From Strigamia acuminata (lineage: Eukaryota; Arthropoda; Chilopoda; Geophilomorpha; Linotaeniidae): DNA of 64,000 bases. The position numbers were made by a program, and so were the translations under genes. The stretch is from NCBI GenBank assembly GCA_949358305.1, contig OX442314.1:18283060-18347059 (forward strand), in the 5' to 3' direction. The notes under the pieces were generated by a model. It saw only the letters and a program-made list of their open reading frames with translations. It was not told where the DNA came from and searched no databases. This document shows positions 1 through 10,620 of this stretch, piece after piece. Within the stretch, counting starts at the first letter, position 1. The number at the start of each line of letters is the position of its first letter.

Positions 1-1173
1 CTACACATATTTAGGTGTAACTCAGATTGCTCTGAGTTCAAATGTCTATGCGTAACAACTTTCAGGAGAAGGCTGACTAGCGCATTTAGGACTAAGCATA
101 AATGCAAAGTAATGCTACGCCATTGAGAACCAGAGGTTAAGGTAAGGGAAGTTACTATTAAATTAATAGCAAGTTCTTATAGCAAGTAGAAGGATTGATT
201 GACTAACAATGGACAACAAAAGGACTAAGCCGAACTAATAAATCTCCCTCAACTTAGCAACAATTGACCACTTCAATGGAAATCCACTGAAGTAATTCTA
301 ATTACCAATTTGAGAGCAATAAATGAAATAAGGCTTACCAGTACTTTGATTCCGCGGTCCAGGGTCATTGAATCCAGTGTCAAAAGGGTTGTGGAATTTT
401 GGCGGGAAAATCCACCAACAAAGCCAGGGCGGCAAAGTTGGAGTAGAGGCAACAAAACCTATCTTTTCTCCTTCATCTTCACCTCCATTGCCATCCTACT
501 TCCCCCAGCTGTCAACTGCAGGAAGTTTTACATCTCAACCCAGTAATCGAATACCAAATAGGCTCGGATGTTGCTCGTAGGGCAACCAACTAAAGCGAGA
601 TAGTGCGTCAAAACCTTGACGCACAACATAAGTCAAAGCCAAAGGCAAGAACAAAATGTGTAAAGTCAAAATATATGGGCAAAATCTCTGTAGGAAGCCT
701 TGAACAAAGCTTATATAGACAAACCAAACAACACCTCATTGGAATGGAACCAATGGGGTAAATAGACCAATGACAAATGAGAGCTATCTCACTAGCATGA
801 AGCGGGAAAGCTTCACAAAGCAAATACCTCATCAGAATGTAAACAAGGAGGAGTGCATAAGGGGTCAAGAGTTCTCTTGGCCTTTGTAAGGTCACTCTCT
901 CTAATGCTTAGAAACAACACAAGGGGAAGTAAACAACATAGTCGCTCAGTCTTGGCTTCACTGTATAGTGACTCATCCAAGATGGCGACTGGTGCAATAA
1001 CACACTATAAACTGTAAGAAAATGCTTATGGCCGTGAGCCAGTGGCTCACTTATAGCGCCTAGGACTCATATAATATAAAAGTAAATTAAAGAATTCAAC
1101 TTAAAACCTTGAATTAAATATAAATAGTTTTATTTATCTTTAACCAAAACTACGGTATTTTGGTACCGTCACA
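1..1173 (-). repeat. 3' LTR, partial (last 1173 of about 2133 bp in plus orientation)
   Basis: This stretch repeats 12817-13989 with a constant offset of 12816 and no difference that I could find. It ends ggtaccgtcaca, after which the two copies diverge (left cgtgctcc, right aatttatg), fixing the LTR border at 1173. The first 960 bp of this LTR lie outside the window. The small open frames inside it recur identically in the other LTR and resemble nothing, so none is called as a gene. Confidence 0.95.
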
Positions 1174-1644
1174 CGTGCTCCGGAAAAGAGTGCGTGCGTC
1201 CTACGCATGCATCTAAATCGACAAGACCAGAATAAAAAGTCAAAACTGAAGAGAAAAATTTATTGAGGTAAAAACCCCTAAAAAACTCTTGGTGCGAAGG
1301 CACCCTTACAACAAATAATCAAAAAAAAAAAAAGAAACTTGAACAATTAATTTATGCTAAGATTTTAAGACTAAATTAAAATGACACGTGAGTCACAAAC
1401 TCTACAGACAGAATATATACAAAGCGAAAGGAACACAATATAAAAGGAAAATAAAAATTATACACCATACAAGACCATAACCGAACGGTTAAGTAAGTCT
1501 GTAAACAAAATTCAAAGATTTTCTTTTGAGAGATACACTAAAATAATTATAAAAAATGAACGGTCGTATATTACACTTGTTTTGACTTGACACACTAAAT
1601 GAAACATAGAATTTATACAAGTCAGGCAGATATCGCTCTCTCTC
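1174..1644 (-). other. Retroelement 3' untranslated segment between ORF3 and the 3' LTR
   Basis: No coding frame is supported here. On the minus strand the bases directly before the 3' LTR read GGAGCACG, which is not a polypurine tract, so the plus-strand primer site is not obvious. The nearest clear purine run on the minus strand is GAGAGAGAGAG at about 1636-1646, overlapping the end of ORF3 and about 465 bp from the LTR. The segment also holds an A-run at 1321-1334. Confidence 0.6.
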
Positions 1645-3237
1645 TTAAAATTCAGGACTCTCACCATGTTCAGGCGAATTGGGTGCCGTGACGTATTGGG
1701 GTTTAGGGGAAGTGGGAGTTTCTCCTAGCTCCATCGTCAAGTTAAGCGGGAGCTCTGTAACATCGGGGAGGGACTCGTCTGACTCAATGAGCGCGGCAAT
1801 TTCGGGGTCGGATAAAGCAACTGCTTCTGTCTGAGAACACAACATATTTACCGCCGCGTTCACTTCCTCCATTTGGAAGACATTCGGGGGTCTCTCGTGT
1901 TGCTGACCGGAAAAGGGGGGAAGCCCTTTCGCTAACTGCGCGGAGTTGTACGACTCCAAGTACTTGGCAGAATCCAGTGCAAACGCACTTGGAACGTGCT
2001 GCATCCATAAGCGGGTCATTGTTCTGTGCAGAACGAATACCCGCTCCCATGACGCGTCCCAGACATCACACCTGATGTGGTACGCAGGGTGGAGATCAAC
2101 CAATCCCAAAATTGCGATCTGACCTCGCTTTAATTTGCCGATTAATGCAAAGTACCCTCCAAACCTATTTGCTACGTTAAAAATCGCTCGCCCCATCTCG
2201 TACATATAACCGCTCAAAGCTGGGACGACACCTCGGCAGCGTATCATCATCATCTCGGGAGATAATAAAAATACGGGGGAAAAGGTCGGCATGTTTAATT
2301 CACCCGGGTCCTCGATATCCTCATAAGGGGTTGCTCTTACGTCTAACGGCTTGCCTTTTATCGTGGCCTCTAACCGTCGTATCTTTTCATGAGCGGATGC
2401 AAGTGCATCGGTTAACAAGGCCAACTGTTTAGTTAGGCGGGCGTGCTCGGCAGGGTCAATTGGTGTGGTGGGTTCGGCCGTGCTCAGCAAGATCTTGTCT
2501 AAATTTAACTTTGTGCTTTCAATGTGCCAATCTACATCAGTGGGAGAGTTGGCACCGAGAAGAAAAAGGGGTGGAGCAGCCACCTCCAGGGAATGCTTAT
2601 CTGGGTTCACAACGAAAAAACACTTGCTACAGAGGGACCAACGGCGCGCGGCAGACGACCAGGCCGTCATGACCATAATATTTTTTATCCCTGGTAACCA
2701 GGGAGATCCTCGGGGCCGTTTTCCCTCACCCCGACAGTTGATGCAGGCCATGAGATGCTGTCCCCCATATGCGCCGCACATCCAACTGCTGCCGGTGCAG
2801 CAAGGGCACTGCACGAAGTAGCGGGTGTCAAAATTTGGGACCAAATGGGGAATACCTTTACCCACATCATCGTCACACTTGTCTCGGCGCTTGACTACCA
2901 AATCAATTTTAGCTGCGGAGGCGTCACTTCTAAGTTCATGCCACTTGTACGATTGGGACTTGCTGGCTTCCGTTGCTGTTACTGGTCGCTTGAAGTCACC
3001 GTACGGATTGTCCGGAGATCTTGGTTCTACGTAGCGTAATGCTCCACGGGGACGACTAAACCTCCTTTGCATCAAAGCGGGAATGGGAGGCGGTGTTTCC
3101 AAATCCTCCTCAGCGCATCGCGGAGCCTTGACAGGTGGCTCGTCGGTAGGAAGGGGTTCCTTGACAGCGAGCATTCGCTTCCTCGGGTCCGGGTTGATGC
3201 GGCCGACTCGTGGTTTAAAACCTCCCCGCGTATACAT
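1645..3237 (-). CDS. Retrotransposon third ORF: cysteine-rich protein of unknown function in the env position
   Basis: This intact 530-codon frame begins with ATG at 3237, downstream of pol. I do not recognise the family. The N terminus (1-130) is basic and proline-rich. Residues 144-168 hold a zinc-site-like cluster with CPCCTG (144-149), C154, H161 and CINCRGEG (165-172), resembling the CxxCxGxG repeats of DnaJ zinc domains; CSKC follows at 203-206. Residues 263-294 look like a short coiled coil, and the C-terminal third is acidic and Ser/Pro-rich. There is no signal peptide, transmembrane helix or fusion peptide, so it is not a conventional envelope. The bases just before the ATG (TTTACACAAGTAG on the minus strand) would serve as a splice acceptor, suggesting expression from a spliced mRNA. 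That is inference. Its intact frame argues for a selected function. Confidence 0.8.
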   Translation of the reverse strand: MYTRGGFKPRVGRINPDPRKRMLAVKEPLPTDEPPVKAPRCAEEDLETPPPIPALMQRRFSRPRGALRYVEPRSPDNPYGDFKRPVTATEASKSQSYKWHELRSDASAAKIDLVVKRRDKCDDDVGKGIPHLVPNFDTRYFVQCPCCTGSSWMCGAYGGQHLMACINCRGEGKRPRGSPWLPGIKNIMVMTAWSSAARRWSLCSKCFFVVNPDKHSLEVAAPPLFLLGANSPTDVDWHIESTKLNLDKILLSTAEPTTPIDPAEHARLTKQLALLTDALASAHEKIRRLEATIKGKPLDVRATPYEDIEDPGELNMPTFSPVFLLSPEMMMIRCRGVVPALSGYMYEMGRAIFNVANRFGGYFALIGKLKRGQIAILGLVDLHPAYHIRCDVWDASWERVFVLHRTMTRLWMQHVPSAFALDSAKYLESYNSAQLAKGLPPFSGQQHERPPNVFQMEEVNAAVNMLCSQTEAVALSDPEIAALIESDESLPDVTELPLNLTMELGETPTSPKPQYVTAPNSPEHGESPEF

Positions 3238-4606
3238 CTACTTGTGTAAAGTAAACACCAAATGGACCAAATCAGTAAGATAATTCCAACATATCCCAAA
3301 ACGCGAGAGAACTTATAAAGAAATATACTAATATATTCTCATGAAAGGCTGTTGAAACTCGTCTTTATGATTGGGAATAAATTACGCGGGACAATTATCC
3401 TGTGCGCCATCTGTTGATCAGATAAGCCATAAAATAACTAACTATCACTAATGACATCTGGTGGCGGATTTCTACTGAACGCGCCATCTTTAATTTTCTT
3501 TGAATTCGGAGGTTTAAGCTTTAAAATTATGCGCATGGAAAATCTATAATTACGCCAAATTGATCGCGAAAACTTCCGTAAAGCGGTTAAAATTAAATCA
3601 ATGAAACGATTCTTACAAGGAAAACTGCTTAAAATCTGCACGGGTAATTTAAGTGTGCGGCGTGTAGATACACGGTAATCAAAAACTGGCAAACGCGAAT
3701 TTTGGGGCAAAAATACTGATTAAAATAATAATAATCAATCAACGAGAATATACAGTAAAATGGTATAACGAACAAACTTACGGTTGTGTGCACAACGCTG
3801 TCGAATAATCAGAGACTAACACTGGAAGTACGCACGTGCTTCCGATCGGTGTATAAACGTAAAAGAACGCTAGATGGACAGAAAATTTATCCGAATGACA
3901 TAAACAAGATATCGGAAAGTAGTGAATCTTTTTTAACCACAAAATATCTTACACGAGAGGATCCAGCGGTTGGATAACGGTCGAGGGACGCGTGGCGATA
4001 AATCGAAACTAACGCCGTAAAAGCTGGAAAATTGCTAATTTCAACACCACATATATCCGAAACAATTTGATTAATGCATTTACCCAAGTAGAGGCGGAAA
4101 TATATCCAAGGAAGGTCGGAATAAACGAAGCTGCCGGTGTTCCAGGATCGGACGAGAAACTAACGTGTAGTAGAAGTTTTGCAAAGAACTAGTCAACCGG
4201 AAATGGACTTAAGCTGGTGTGGAATCTCTAAAGACAATAGGGGTGACAAATGACGTCAACAGTCATGATACCACAGATGCTAGGAATCCTAAATTCTGAA
4301 GTAGAGGGGGAAATCAAAGTTCGACCACTAATTGTTGTCAGCTGCAAATGCAACATGAACCCTGCTAATCCGAAGAAGTAGGAAGTTGGAAGTGCAACTA
4401 AAGCTTGACCCACATTTAATAAAATTGAAACGACAATTATTTTGGAAAGTACGAATAAAATAAAATGAGAGAAACCGACTAGGTTTTTCTAAAGTGAATG
4501 CGAACTGTCCTTTTTATATTTGAAGAAGTCAAAACAATAATTATCAACTAACTAAATTAGCTAAATTCAAACTCAAGCAAAATCTACAACAACGAGATTC
4601 GAAATC
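3238..4606 (-). other. Retroelement spacer between pol and ORF3
   Basis: About 1.37 kb without a supported coding frame on either strand. It separates the pol stop from the ORF3 ATG, too far for simple reinitiation, which favours a spliced message or an internal promoter for ORF3. At 3454-3467 there is a CTCF-like gacatctggtggcg, one base off the core. No tandem repeat or RNA gene is visible. Confidence 0.5.
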
Positions 4607-7600
4607 TTACGCGGGATTCTCGGAATCGAGACACCTGACAAAATCTTTAGTGTAACGTGGGTTGACAACACGTGGTCGCTTCGAAGTTCGGGGTTCGACG
4701 TCATCACGTCTCGGCGTTACAATACGCGTGGTAAGCGGAGTGACGTCAGTCGCGAGTTCCATTGGTTCTGCTTGCTCCGAACTTGGACTTGGTAAATATT
4801 CATCGTTTTCCATCCAACTGGGAGTCGGGTGTGCCGAATCCGTGCCGTGTGTCTGGTTTTCGACCCACTCTTCAATCGGGTATTCCGGTAAATAGGGGGT
4901 AAGGTGCTTGATATTAATAGAATTCTCTATTGTGCCATCTTCTAACTTTTCCAGGCGATAAGCGGTACCGCCTAGTATCTTTATAATTTTCCAGGGTCCG
5001 TCTCGTACTTCGGCCATTTTTGCTGAAAACTGCCGGTCGGCATTTGACAAATGATGCGTCTTTCGCCAAACTAAATCGTCTAAATCGAACGTTCCGATCC
5101 GGTATTTCTTGTGATGAATTTTCCTATGTTTCTCATAATTTTCTTGAATTTTAGTGAACATCACGTTTTGTGCGAGGCGAATCGTATTCTGAATCGACGC
5201 GATATACTTCTCGGGGTCGTTGGGATCGAGTTTGACGGAATTATTCAACGTGTTGGGATTCCAAGGTGGGGTAATTATTCTTCCTGAATTTAATAGCAAT
5301 GGCGTTGAGCCTGTTGCCTCTGAAATGGATGTACGTGTTGCGAACGCAAAATCGTGAATAAGTTCGTGCCAATTTTTGTGCACGTCACTGAACAGAGCTA
5401 TCATCACTTTCAAATTTCGGTTGGCCCTTTCAGTTGGGTTGGCCGAGGGATTGTAGGTGCTTGTGTGCTTTACTGTTATGCCCTGTCGTTCACAGAATTT
5501 TCTGTAAATCAGGGCGCAGAATTGGGGGCCGTTGTCACTTATAATCTTTTTGGGTGAGCCATGTCTACATGCAACCTCATGTAGCTTTTCCACAATTATT
5601 TTGGCTGAAGCTGTATGCAGCGCAAATACTTCGATATATTTCGTTGCATTGTCCATGATTACAAGTAACCATTTAAACTTATTACCTGGTTTGGGACCCA
5701 TTAAATCTACTGTGACCGTTTCCCAAGGAAATGTCATACCTAAAGGCACGTATTCGCCGGCAAGGGGCTTTCTTTGTAGAGGCTTATACATCTGGCAATG
5801 TTGACAACCTGTCACATAACCACGTACGTCACGGGACATACCAAACCAATGATATAACATCTTTGCTCTGTCTAGAGTCTTTGCTACACCTGAGTGGCCT
5901 GCCATTGGGTGCCCGTGGCACGCAAATAACGCACGCTTAAGTAAACTGCGAGGCATTGCAGCCTTGAACCCATTTCCGGTATCCAACAATTCCTCGTCGA
6001 ACGTCGGGGCAAATCTCGCAAGTAGATCGCCGTCCATCATATAATGGCGGCATAATTTTTTAAAATCTCGTAAATGCAATTTATTATTTTTGGGCAGCTC
6101 ATCTTTAGAAATGAACTGAATAATGTCGTACAAAAAGGGGTCAGCACGTTGTGCGTTTATAATTTCGTCGCGGGAGGGCGGAACCGTTTTTAACGCGTCT
6201 GTGAGTGCAGACATCAAAGTCTCATTGCGTTTGCAATTTTTATCAGTCTTTTTTGTAGTGTCGAGAAAATTTAAAATTTCATCTGGAGTTATCACGTCAG
6301 GGCTACCATCCCCCTGTGTTTCAACAGAATTGACATACTCAATTCTGAGGGAACACAACTGTTCTGTACTTTCTTTGAAAACATTAACGCCTTTATTTCT
6401 ATTTCCAGTCCACTCGGGCCAGTATTGGGTCACTTCAGTGTGTTCTACGTGGTCGGTAGACGGGATATGCTCTTCAGAGAGCGGGGCTCGGGAGAGGGCA
6501 TCGGCAATTTGATTATATTTGCCCTGGCGGTATTCAATTTTGAACGCGCCGGCCTGCAGTCGGGTGGCCCATCGACCAAATCGTCCGGAGGGCTCTGGTG
6601 ACGTCATCAACCATTTGAGCGCCTGCGCGTCACTTTCCAGTTGAAAAGTGGTGTACTCTAGAAACGGACGGAAACGGTCGACTGCCCAAACGACAGCCAA
6701 ACATTCAAGTTCAGGGGTATTATAGCGGACTTCCGCTCCTTTTAACACTCGACTAGCGTATGCTGCCGGTTTTAAAGTCTTTTTTCCATTTACCTCTACC
6801 TCTTGCATGAGAACAGCTCCTAATCCTTCATGACTAGCGTCTGTCTGAATTACGAACGGTTTACTCAGCTCGGGTCGGAGCAAGCAACCGTCAGTCATAA
6901 GCTTTTCTTTTAAAGTTTTGAATGCAGTTCTCTGCTCTTCCTCCCAAACAAATGGTAAATCTTTTCTTGTTAATGACGATAAGGGCTTGGCAATAGAAGC
7001 ATAATTGGGGACAAATTTACGTAGATATCCCGTCATGCCCAGAAATCTCTGAACTTCTTTCACCGTGGTGGGGGCAGGAAAACTGTCTATTGCCAAAAGT
7101 TTTAATGTGTCGGCCTTAGTGCCTTCTTTTGTAATTCTAAAACCTAAAAATTTGATTTCAGTTTGTCCAAAACGGGACTTGGTCATGCTCACGGTTAAGC
7201 CTGCATTACGTAAGAGTTGTAACACTTGCTTAACATGCTGTAAATGTTCCTCCCACGTCTTGGAATAAATAATAATATCGTCTAAATAGACCAAACAGAA
7301 CTGGCCGGTTACTGGGGCCAAAATTTGTTCCATCAGATTTTGAAATGTGGCGGGAGCGTTACACAAGCCGAACGGCATGCGTTTAAATTGGTATTTTCCC
7401 ATTGGGGTGTAAAATGACGTGATCGGTCGGCTATTGGGGTCCATTTCGACCTGGTAGTATCCCTTAACGAGATCCATGGACGTAAAATATTTTGCGTCAC
7501 CTAAGTATAATAACATCATGTTCAAATCTGGCATGGCGATCGTATCCTGTATGGTGGCCGCATTGACCCATCTATAATCAATGCACAGACGGTAGGATCC

Positions 7601-8797
7601 GTCGGGTTTGGACACGATCAAGGGGTGAGACACATAAGGACTAATAGCGGCGGGTTCGATCAAGTCCAAATCGATAAGTTCTTGTACAAGGGTCTTGAGT
7701 ATGTCACGCTTGGTTGGATTATACATCCGGTATGGAGATTTTCGAGGATTGTCACGTAGCATAATTGTATGCTTGACTATATGAGTACGGCCGGGAGTGT
7801 CACTAAACACTGACTGGACACTTTCTAACACTGCTTTTAATAGAAGGCGTTGATCGGGCGTACAATCGGCGTTTTTAACCAACTTCTCACTCCAGTCGAG
7901 CGAACGCTCAATTTGTCGTGATAGCGAAGGAATGTCCTTGGCGTAAACTGGTGGCACTAGACAATCTTTGGGGACGCCGGGAGGGGTAAATATTGCGTCA
8001 TGAGGGTCGAGGTCAGCAATCTCCTCTAAAGTAGTACTTGCATTTACAAGCGCTTTCCTGACTGCTTTCTTCGCTTTAAATCTCTTGGAACGTAAAACCT
8101 TTAAACATTGCTTTTCTAATTTATTAATCTCTTTTTTAGTGGCATAAGGAATCGCTACATCCGGGTCGTTACCACATCTCGCCAATTGTTCGTCGGGGCG
8201 CAAGTATAGAGAGGTTTTGCGCATGAAATTGTGACCAATCGTTAAATTTGTCACCCTGGGGGGCAAAACTATGAAGGTAAAGGGTGTATGATGATTTGCC
8301 CACTGTATAGTGATGTCTACTTTGCCCACCGGCTTGTGTTTAATTCCGGGGGCAGAAATTCGCACATTCTTTTTAATTTGGCGGACAGATTCGTATTTAA
8401 TGCCAAAGACAGGTAGAAGCTGCTCGCCAATAAAACAACTGGTGGCGCCAGAGTCTATTAGCGCCAAGGAGGGGACTCCATTTACGTGAACATTAATTTG
8501 GGCGTGGTCCGTAGTTGAGGATGACGCCATTGACATCAAACGTTCTGTGAAACGTTCTTTTAAATCGTGGTGAGGCGAGGGATGGGAGGAAAAGGGAAAA
8601 TCCTCCGAGCCTGCTAGAGCAAGGGACATCTTGTTAAAAGAGTTGCATAAATTTAAATCTGGGTTAAGAAGTGGGTTGTTAAATTTAATTCCGGTTTGTA
8701 TTTGGGACTGAACTATTTGGGCGTCAGTCCCGGGTTTAAGTTTTTTAGAATGGGGCAGTCTTTTGCACCATGTTCCGCCTCTCGACAGAGGGGGCAT
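4607..8797 (-). CDS. pol: Retrotransposon Pol polyprotein (protease, reverse transcriptase, RNase H, integrase)
   Basis: The open frame is 1396 codons and lies in the -1 frame relative to gag, overlapping its end by 85 bp. The natural product is probably a Gag-Pol fusion entered at the frameshift site (8740-8746), not a protein started at the ATG at 8797. Domains in order: retropepsin with DSGATS at residues 115-120; reverse transcriptase with YLDDIIIYS near 503; RNase H with TDAS near 651; integrase with an H2C2 zinc-binding region near 955-1000 (HGHPMAGH...CQHC) and a DDE core with aspartates near 1030 and 1086 and a glutamate near 1122 (NPTER). A DGPWKI segment near the C terminus resembles the GPY/F module. 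No chromodomain is evident. All catalytic residues are present, so the enzyme looks active. Confidence 0.96.
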   Translation of the reverse strand: MPPLSRGGTWCKRLPHSKKLKPGTDAQIVQSQIQTGIKFNNPLLNPDLNLCNSFNKMSLALAGSEDFPFSSHPSPHHDLKERFTERLMSMASSSTTDHAQINVHVNGVPSLALIDSGATSCFIGEQLLPVFGIKYESVRQIKKNVRISAPGIKHKPVGKVDITIQWANHHTPFTFIVLPPRVTNLTIGHNFMRKTSLYLRPDEQLARCGNDPDVAIPYATKKEINKLEKQCLKVLRSKRFKAKKAVRKALVNASTTLEEIADLDPHDAIFTPPGVPKDCLVPPVYAKDIPSLSRQIERSLDWSEKLVKNADCTPDQRLLLKAVLESVQSVFSDTPGRTHIVKHTIMLRDNPRKSPYRMYNPTKRDILKTLVQELIDLDLIEPAAISPYVSHPLIVSKPDGSYRLCIDYRWVNAATIQDTIAMPDLNMMLLYLGDAKYFTSMDLVKGYYQVEMDPNSRPITSFYTPMGKYQFKRMPFGLCNAPATFQNLMEQILAPVTGQFCLVYLDDIIIYSKTWEEHLQHVKQVLQLLRNAGLTVSMTKSRFGQTEIKFLGFRITKEGTKADTLKLLAIDSFPAPTTVKEVQRFLGMTGYLRKFVPNYASIAKPLSSLTRKDLPFVWEEEQRTAFKTLKEKLMTDGCLLRPELSKPFVIQTDASHEGLGAVLMQEVEVNGKKTLKPAAYASRVLKGAEVRYNTPELECLAVVWAVDRFRPFLEYTTFQLESDAQALKWLMTSPEPSGRFGRWATRLQAGAFKIEYRQGKYNQIADALSRAPLSEEHIPSTDHVEHTEVTQYWPEWTGNRNKGVNVFKESTEQLCSLRIEYVNSVETQGDGSPDVITPDEILNFLDTTKKTDKNCKRNETLMSALTDALKTVPPSRDEIINAQRADPFLYDIIQFISKDELPKNNKLHLRDFKKLCRHYMMDGDLLARFAPTFDEELLDTGNGFKAAMPRSLLKRALFACHGHPMAGHSGVAKTLDRAKMLYHWFGMSRDVRGYVTGCQHCQMYKPLQRKPLAGEYVPLGMTFPWETVTVDLMGPKPGNKFKWLLVIMDNATKYIEVFALHTASAKIIVEKLHEVACRHGSPKKIISDNGPQFCALIYRKFCERQGITVKHTSTYNPSANPTERANRNLKVMIALFSDVHKNWHELIHDFAFATRTSISEATGSTPLLLNSGRIITPPWNPNTLNNSVKLDPNDPEKYIASIQNTIRLAQNVMFTKIQENYEKHRKIHHKKYRIGTFDLDDLVWRKTHHLSNADRQFSAKMAEVRDGPWKIIKILGGTAYRLEKLEDGTIENSINIKHLTPYLPEYPIEEWVENQTHGTDSAHPTPSWMENDEYLPSPSSEQAEPMELATDVTPLTTRIVTPRRDDVEPRTSKRPRVVNPRYTKDFVRCLDSENPA
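8704..8746 (-). promoter_or_regulatory. Programmed -1 ribosomal frameshift signal between gag and pol
   Basis: On the minus strand, 8746-8740 reads A AAA AAC, in gag register as CTA AAA AAC (codons 625-627 counted from the ATG at 10620). It is the canonical X XXY YYZ heptamer. An 8-nt spacer (TTAAACCC) follows, then a perfect 8-bp stem, GGGACTGA at 8731-8724 pairing with TCAGTCCC at 8711-8704, with a 12-nt loop. The gag stop codon TAG lies inside the loop. Slipping one base back gives CTA AAA AAA CTT, which continues exactly in the pol frame. Heptamer, spacing and stem match the known retroviral design, so confidence is high without an experiment. Confidence 0.92.
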
Positions 8798-10620
8798 TTT
8801 GCTAATTCCGCCAGCATTTTAGCAATTAAGGGATCTTCGTGTTTGCTCTTTTTAGCGTCCTGGGAATTGTGGGAATGAGAATTGGGTCGGTGTTCACGCT
8901 TTTTATTATGATCGTTATTGCCTTTAAAGGTGGGGCATTTATTTCGAAAATGATCCTTACTTCCACAATTGAAGCAAGTTCCTTTCTCAAACCTTTTTAC
9001 CTGTTGGCTGATATGATTTAACAATTCCTCACTATGTTCTTGGTTCTCGTTTTCAGATGCGTCAGAGTTTTCTGAGCTGTCTGAATCCGAAGAAGCCGAT
9101 ATATTATTTAAAATTTTCTTAGCAGAGTTTTTATATTTATTGTGGTGCCAGTGACGCTTGTGTTTACCGTCGTTATGCTTGACACCTTCTGAATTTTCAG
9201 ATTTCTTTTCTTCCTTTGTTTCTTTGGGGGCGTCGGCTGCCTTGGCAGCTGTGGGTTTGTCATCTTTATTATCTTTAGGTTTAGATTTTGTACCTGGGGC
9301 GATGGGGTCATTGCCCACTTTGACATCGTACTTCTCCTTGTCTGCTAATACTTTCTTGTATATCCGTTCTAGATCACCTTTGTCTAAATTGTTTATTTCT
9401 AGACGGCTACGAATATCGGGGGTTGCGTAGCGTTGCATCATTTTACGCGCAACGATTCCGTTGTACGTAGATTGCTGTCGCCAGCAGTTATAATAGCGCA
9501 ACACGTAGTGATACACTGTCTCTCCTTCCTCTGCGACCTGCTCGAAGCAGAGCTCGCCTCTCTGATCTTCATTTAATCCAAATCTGTTTTGGAAAACGGT
9601 CTTAAAATCTTCCCAAACAGTGAGAGTCGGCGCGAAATCGTCATACCAGGTGGCAGCCACTCCTGTGAGGTATGAGGGAACACATTGAGTGATCGCCTCG
9701 TTAAGAGGGCAACCTTTATTTCGCGCTGCAGCGATTACAGCGTCGATAAACAAATTACATTCTGCAGGAGTGCCTTCTCCTGTGAAGCGGGGCACCTCCA
9801 AACCTTTGAAAGTGTAACGACGAGGGTCGTTCTGTGTAGAATTTGATTGATCATTGGGGGGAGGAGTACGATCTCGCTGTCGTCGCTGATCAGCTTGGTC
9901 AGCCTGGAAGGTTGTAAAACTTGTGGCTAGCTGCCTGATACTGTCAAACATATTAACTAACATATCATTCGAGACCGTAGAAGTACTAGAAGAATGCGAG
10001 CGGGCAGGGGACGTGTTTATTCGTCTACGAGGGTTTCCGTGCGGAGTCGAATGGTTATGTAAATTGGGGTCAATAATACGTGGTGGAGTAGTGGGTCTAG
10101 GTTGATGGGTTGGTGTGTTTCCACCAGCATTAGCTTGTTGATTTAATGTGGCTTGTGCCTGAGCTTGGGCTAATGCTATCGCATCGGCTTGGGCTTTGGC
10201 TTGGGCATCCGTCTGAACTTTGGCTAATGCTAACGCATCGGCTTGGGCTTGGGCTTGGGCATCCGCCTGAGCTTTGGCTTGAGCATCTGCCTGAGCTTTG
10301 GCCTGAGCATCTGCCTGAGCTTTGGCCTGAGCATCTGCCTGAGCTTTGGCCTGAGCATCTGCCTGAGCTTTGGCCTGAGCATCTGCCAAAATTTGTGCAG
10401 TTCTTGCAACAAAGTCATTAATATCTACGTAACTGGCGGGGTCTATTCCCACCAACACACCAAGATTCAGGAGAGCGGGCAAATCAACTGTCTGGGCGGC
10501 GCTGAGGTCCAAAGTAACCTGCTGCCCTTGACTACCGCCGGCCTGAGGCTCGATATTACTCGAATTTAAATCACCAGGGGAAGTCACTACAGTGGGGTTC
10601 GTTTTATTACGGCCCGTCAT
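8713..10620 (-). CDS. gag: Retrotransposon Gag (capsid-nucleocapsid precursor)
   Basis: The frame runs 635 codons from the ATG at 10620 (MTGRNK); the open frame extends slightly further upstream but with no earlier ATG. Residues about 79-155 are an Ala/Gln/Asp/Lys repeat built on an eight-residue unit, encoded by 24-bp tandem repeats. A capsid-like region follows (around 270-420, including [19 protein letters not shown]). The C-terminal part is Lys/Asp/Ser-rich and holds two CCHC zinc knuckles of the form C-x2-C-x4-H-x4-[15 protein letters not shown] near 547 and [14 protein letters not shown] near 608. These would bind genomic RNA during particle assembly. Translation ends in the overlap with pol, where a fraction of ribosomes should shift into pol. 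Confidence 0.93.
   Translation of the reverse strand: MTGRNKTNPTVVTSPGDLNSSNIEPQAGGSQGQQVTLDLSAAQTVDLPALLNLGVLVGIDPASYVDINDFVARTAQILADAQAKAQADAQAKAQADAQAKAQADAQAKAQADAQAKAQADAQAQAQADALALAKVQTDAQAKAQADAIALAQAQAQATLNQQANAGGNTPTHQPRPTTPPRIIDPNLHNHSTPHGNPRRRINTSPARSHSSSTSTVSNDMLVNMFDSIRQLATSFTTFQADQADQRRQRDRTPPPNDQSNSTQNDPRRYTFKGLEVPRFTGEGTPAECNLFIDAVIAAARNKGCPLNEAITQCVPSYLTGVAATWYDDFAPTLTVWEDFKTVFQNRFGLNEDQRGELCFEQVAEEGETVYHYVLRYYNCWRQQSTYNGIVARKMMQRYATPDIRSRLEINNLDKGDLERIYKKVLADKEKYDVKVGNDPIAPGTKSKPKDNKDDKPTAAKAADAPKETKEEKKSENSEGVKHNDGKHKRHWHHNKYKNSAKKILNNISASSDSDSSENSDASENENQEHSEELLNHISQQVKRFEKGTCFNCGSKDHFRNKCPTFKGNNDHNKKREHRPNSHSHNSQDAKKSKHEDPLIAKMLAELAKCPLCREAEHGAKDCPILKNLNPGLTPK
10259..10387 (-). 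repeat. 24-bp in-frame tandem repeat in gag
   Basis: The plus strand shows gcatctgcctgagctttgg plus cctga repeated at 10283, 10307, 10331 and 10355, with a variant copy at 10259 and a partial one at 10379. The unit encodes eight residues (AQADAQAK) on the minus strand. Older, diverged copies extend to about 10165. The near-identity of the central copies implies recent expansion by slippage or unequal exchange. Confidence 0.93.

Noticed and set aside
273-895. Small open frames on both strands inside the LTR
   Set aside because: They recur only because the LTR is duplicated, are under 100 codons and have no recognisable domain or start context.
1645-3237. ORF3 as a retroviral envelope gene
   Set aside because: No signal peptide, transmembrane segment, furin-like site or fusion peptide; a cysteine-rich soluble protein fits better.
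10146-10569. Plus-strand frames of repeated Leu/Gly/Ser units
   Set aside because: They are mirror translations of the 24-bp gag repeat, not genes. The repeats are contiguous without unique spacers, so they are not a CRISPR array.
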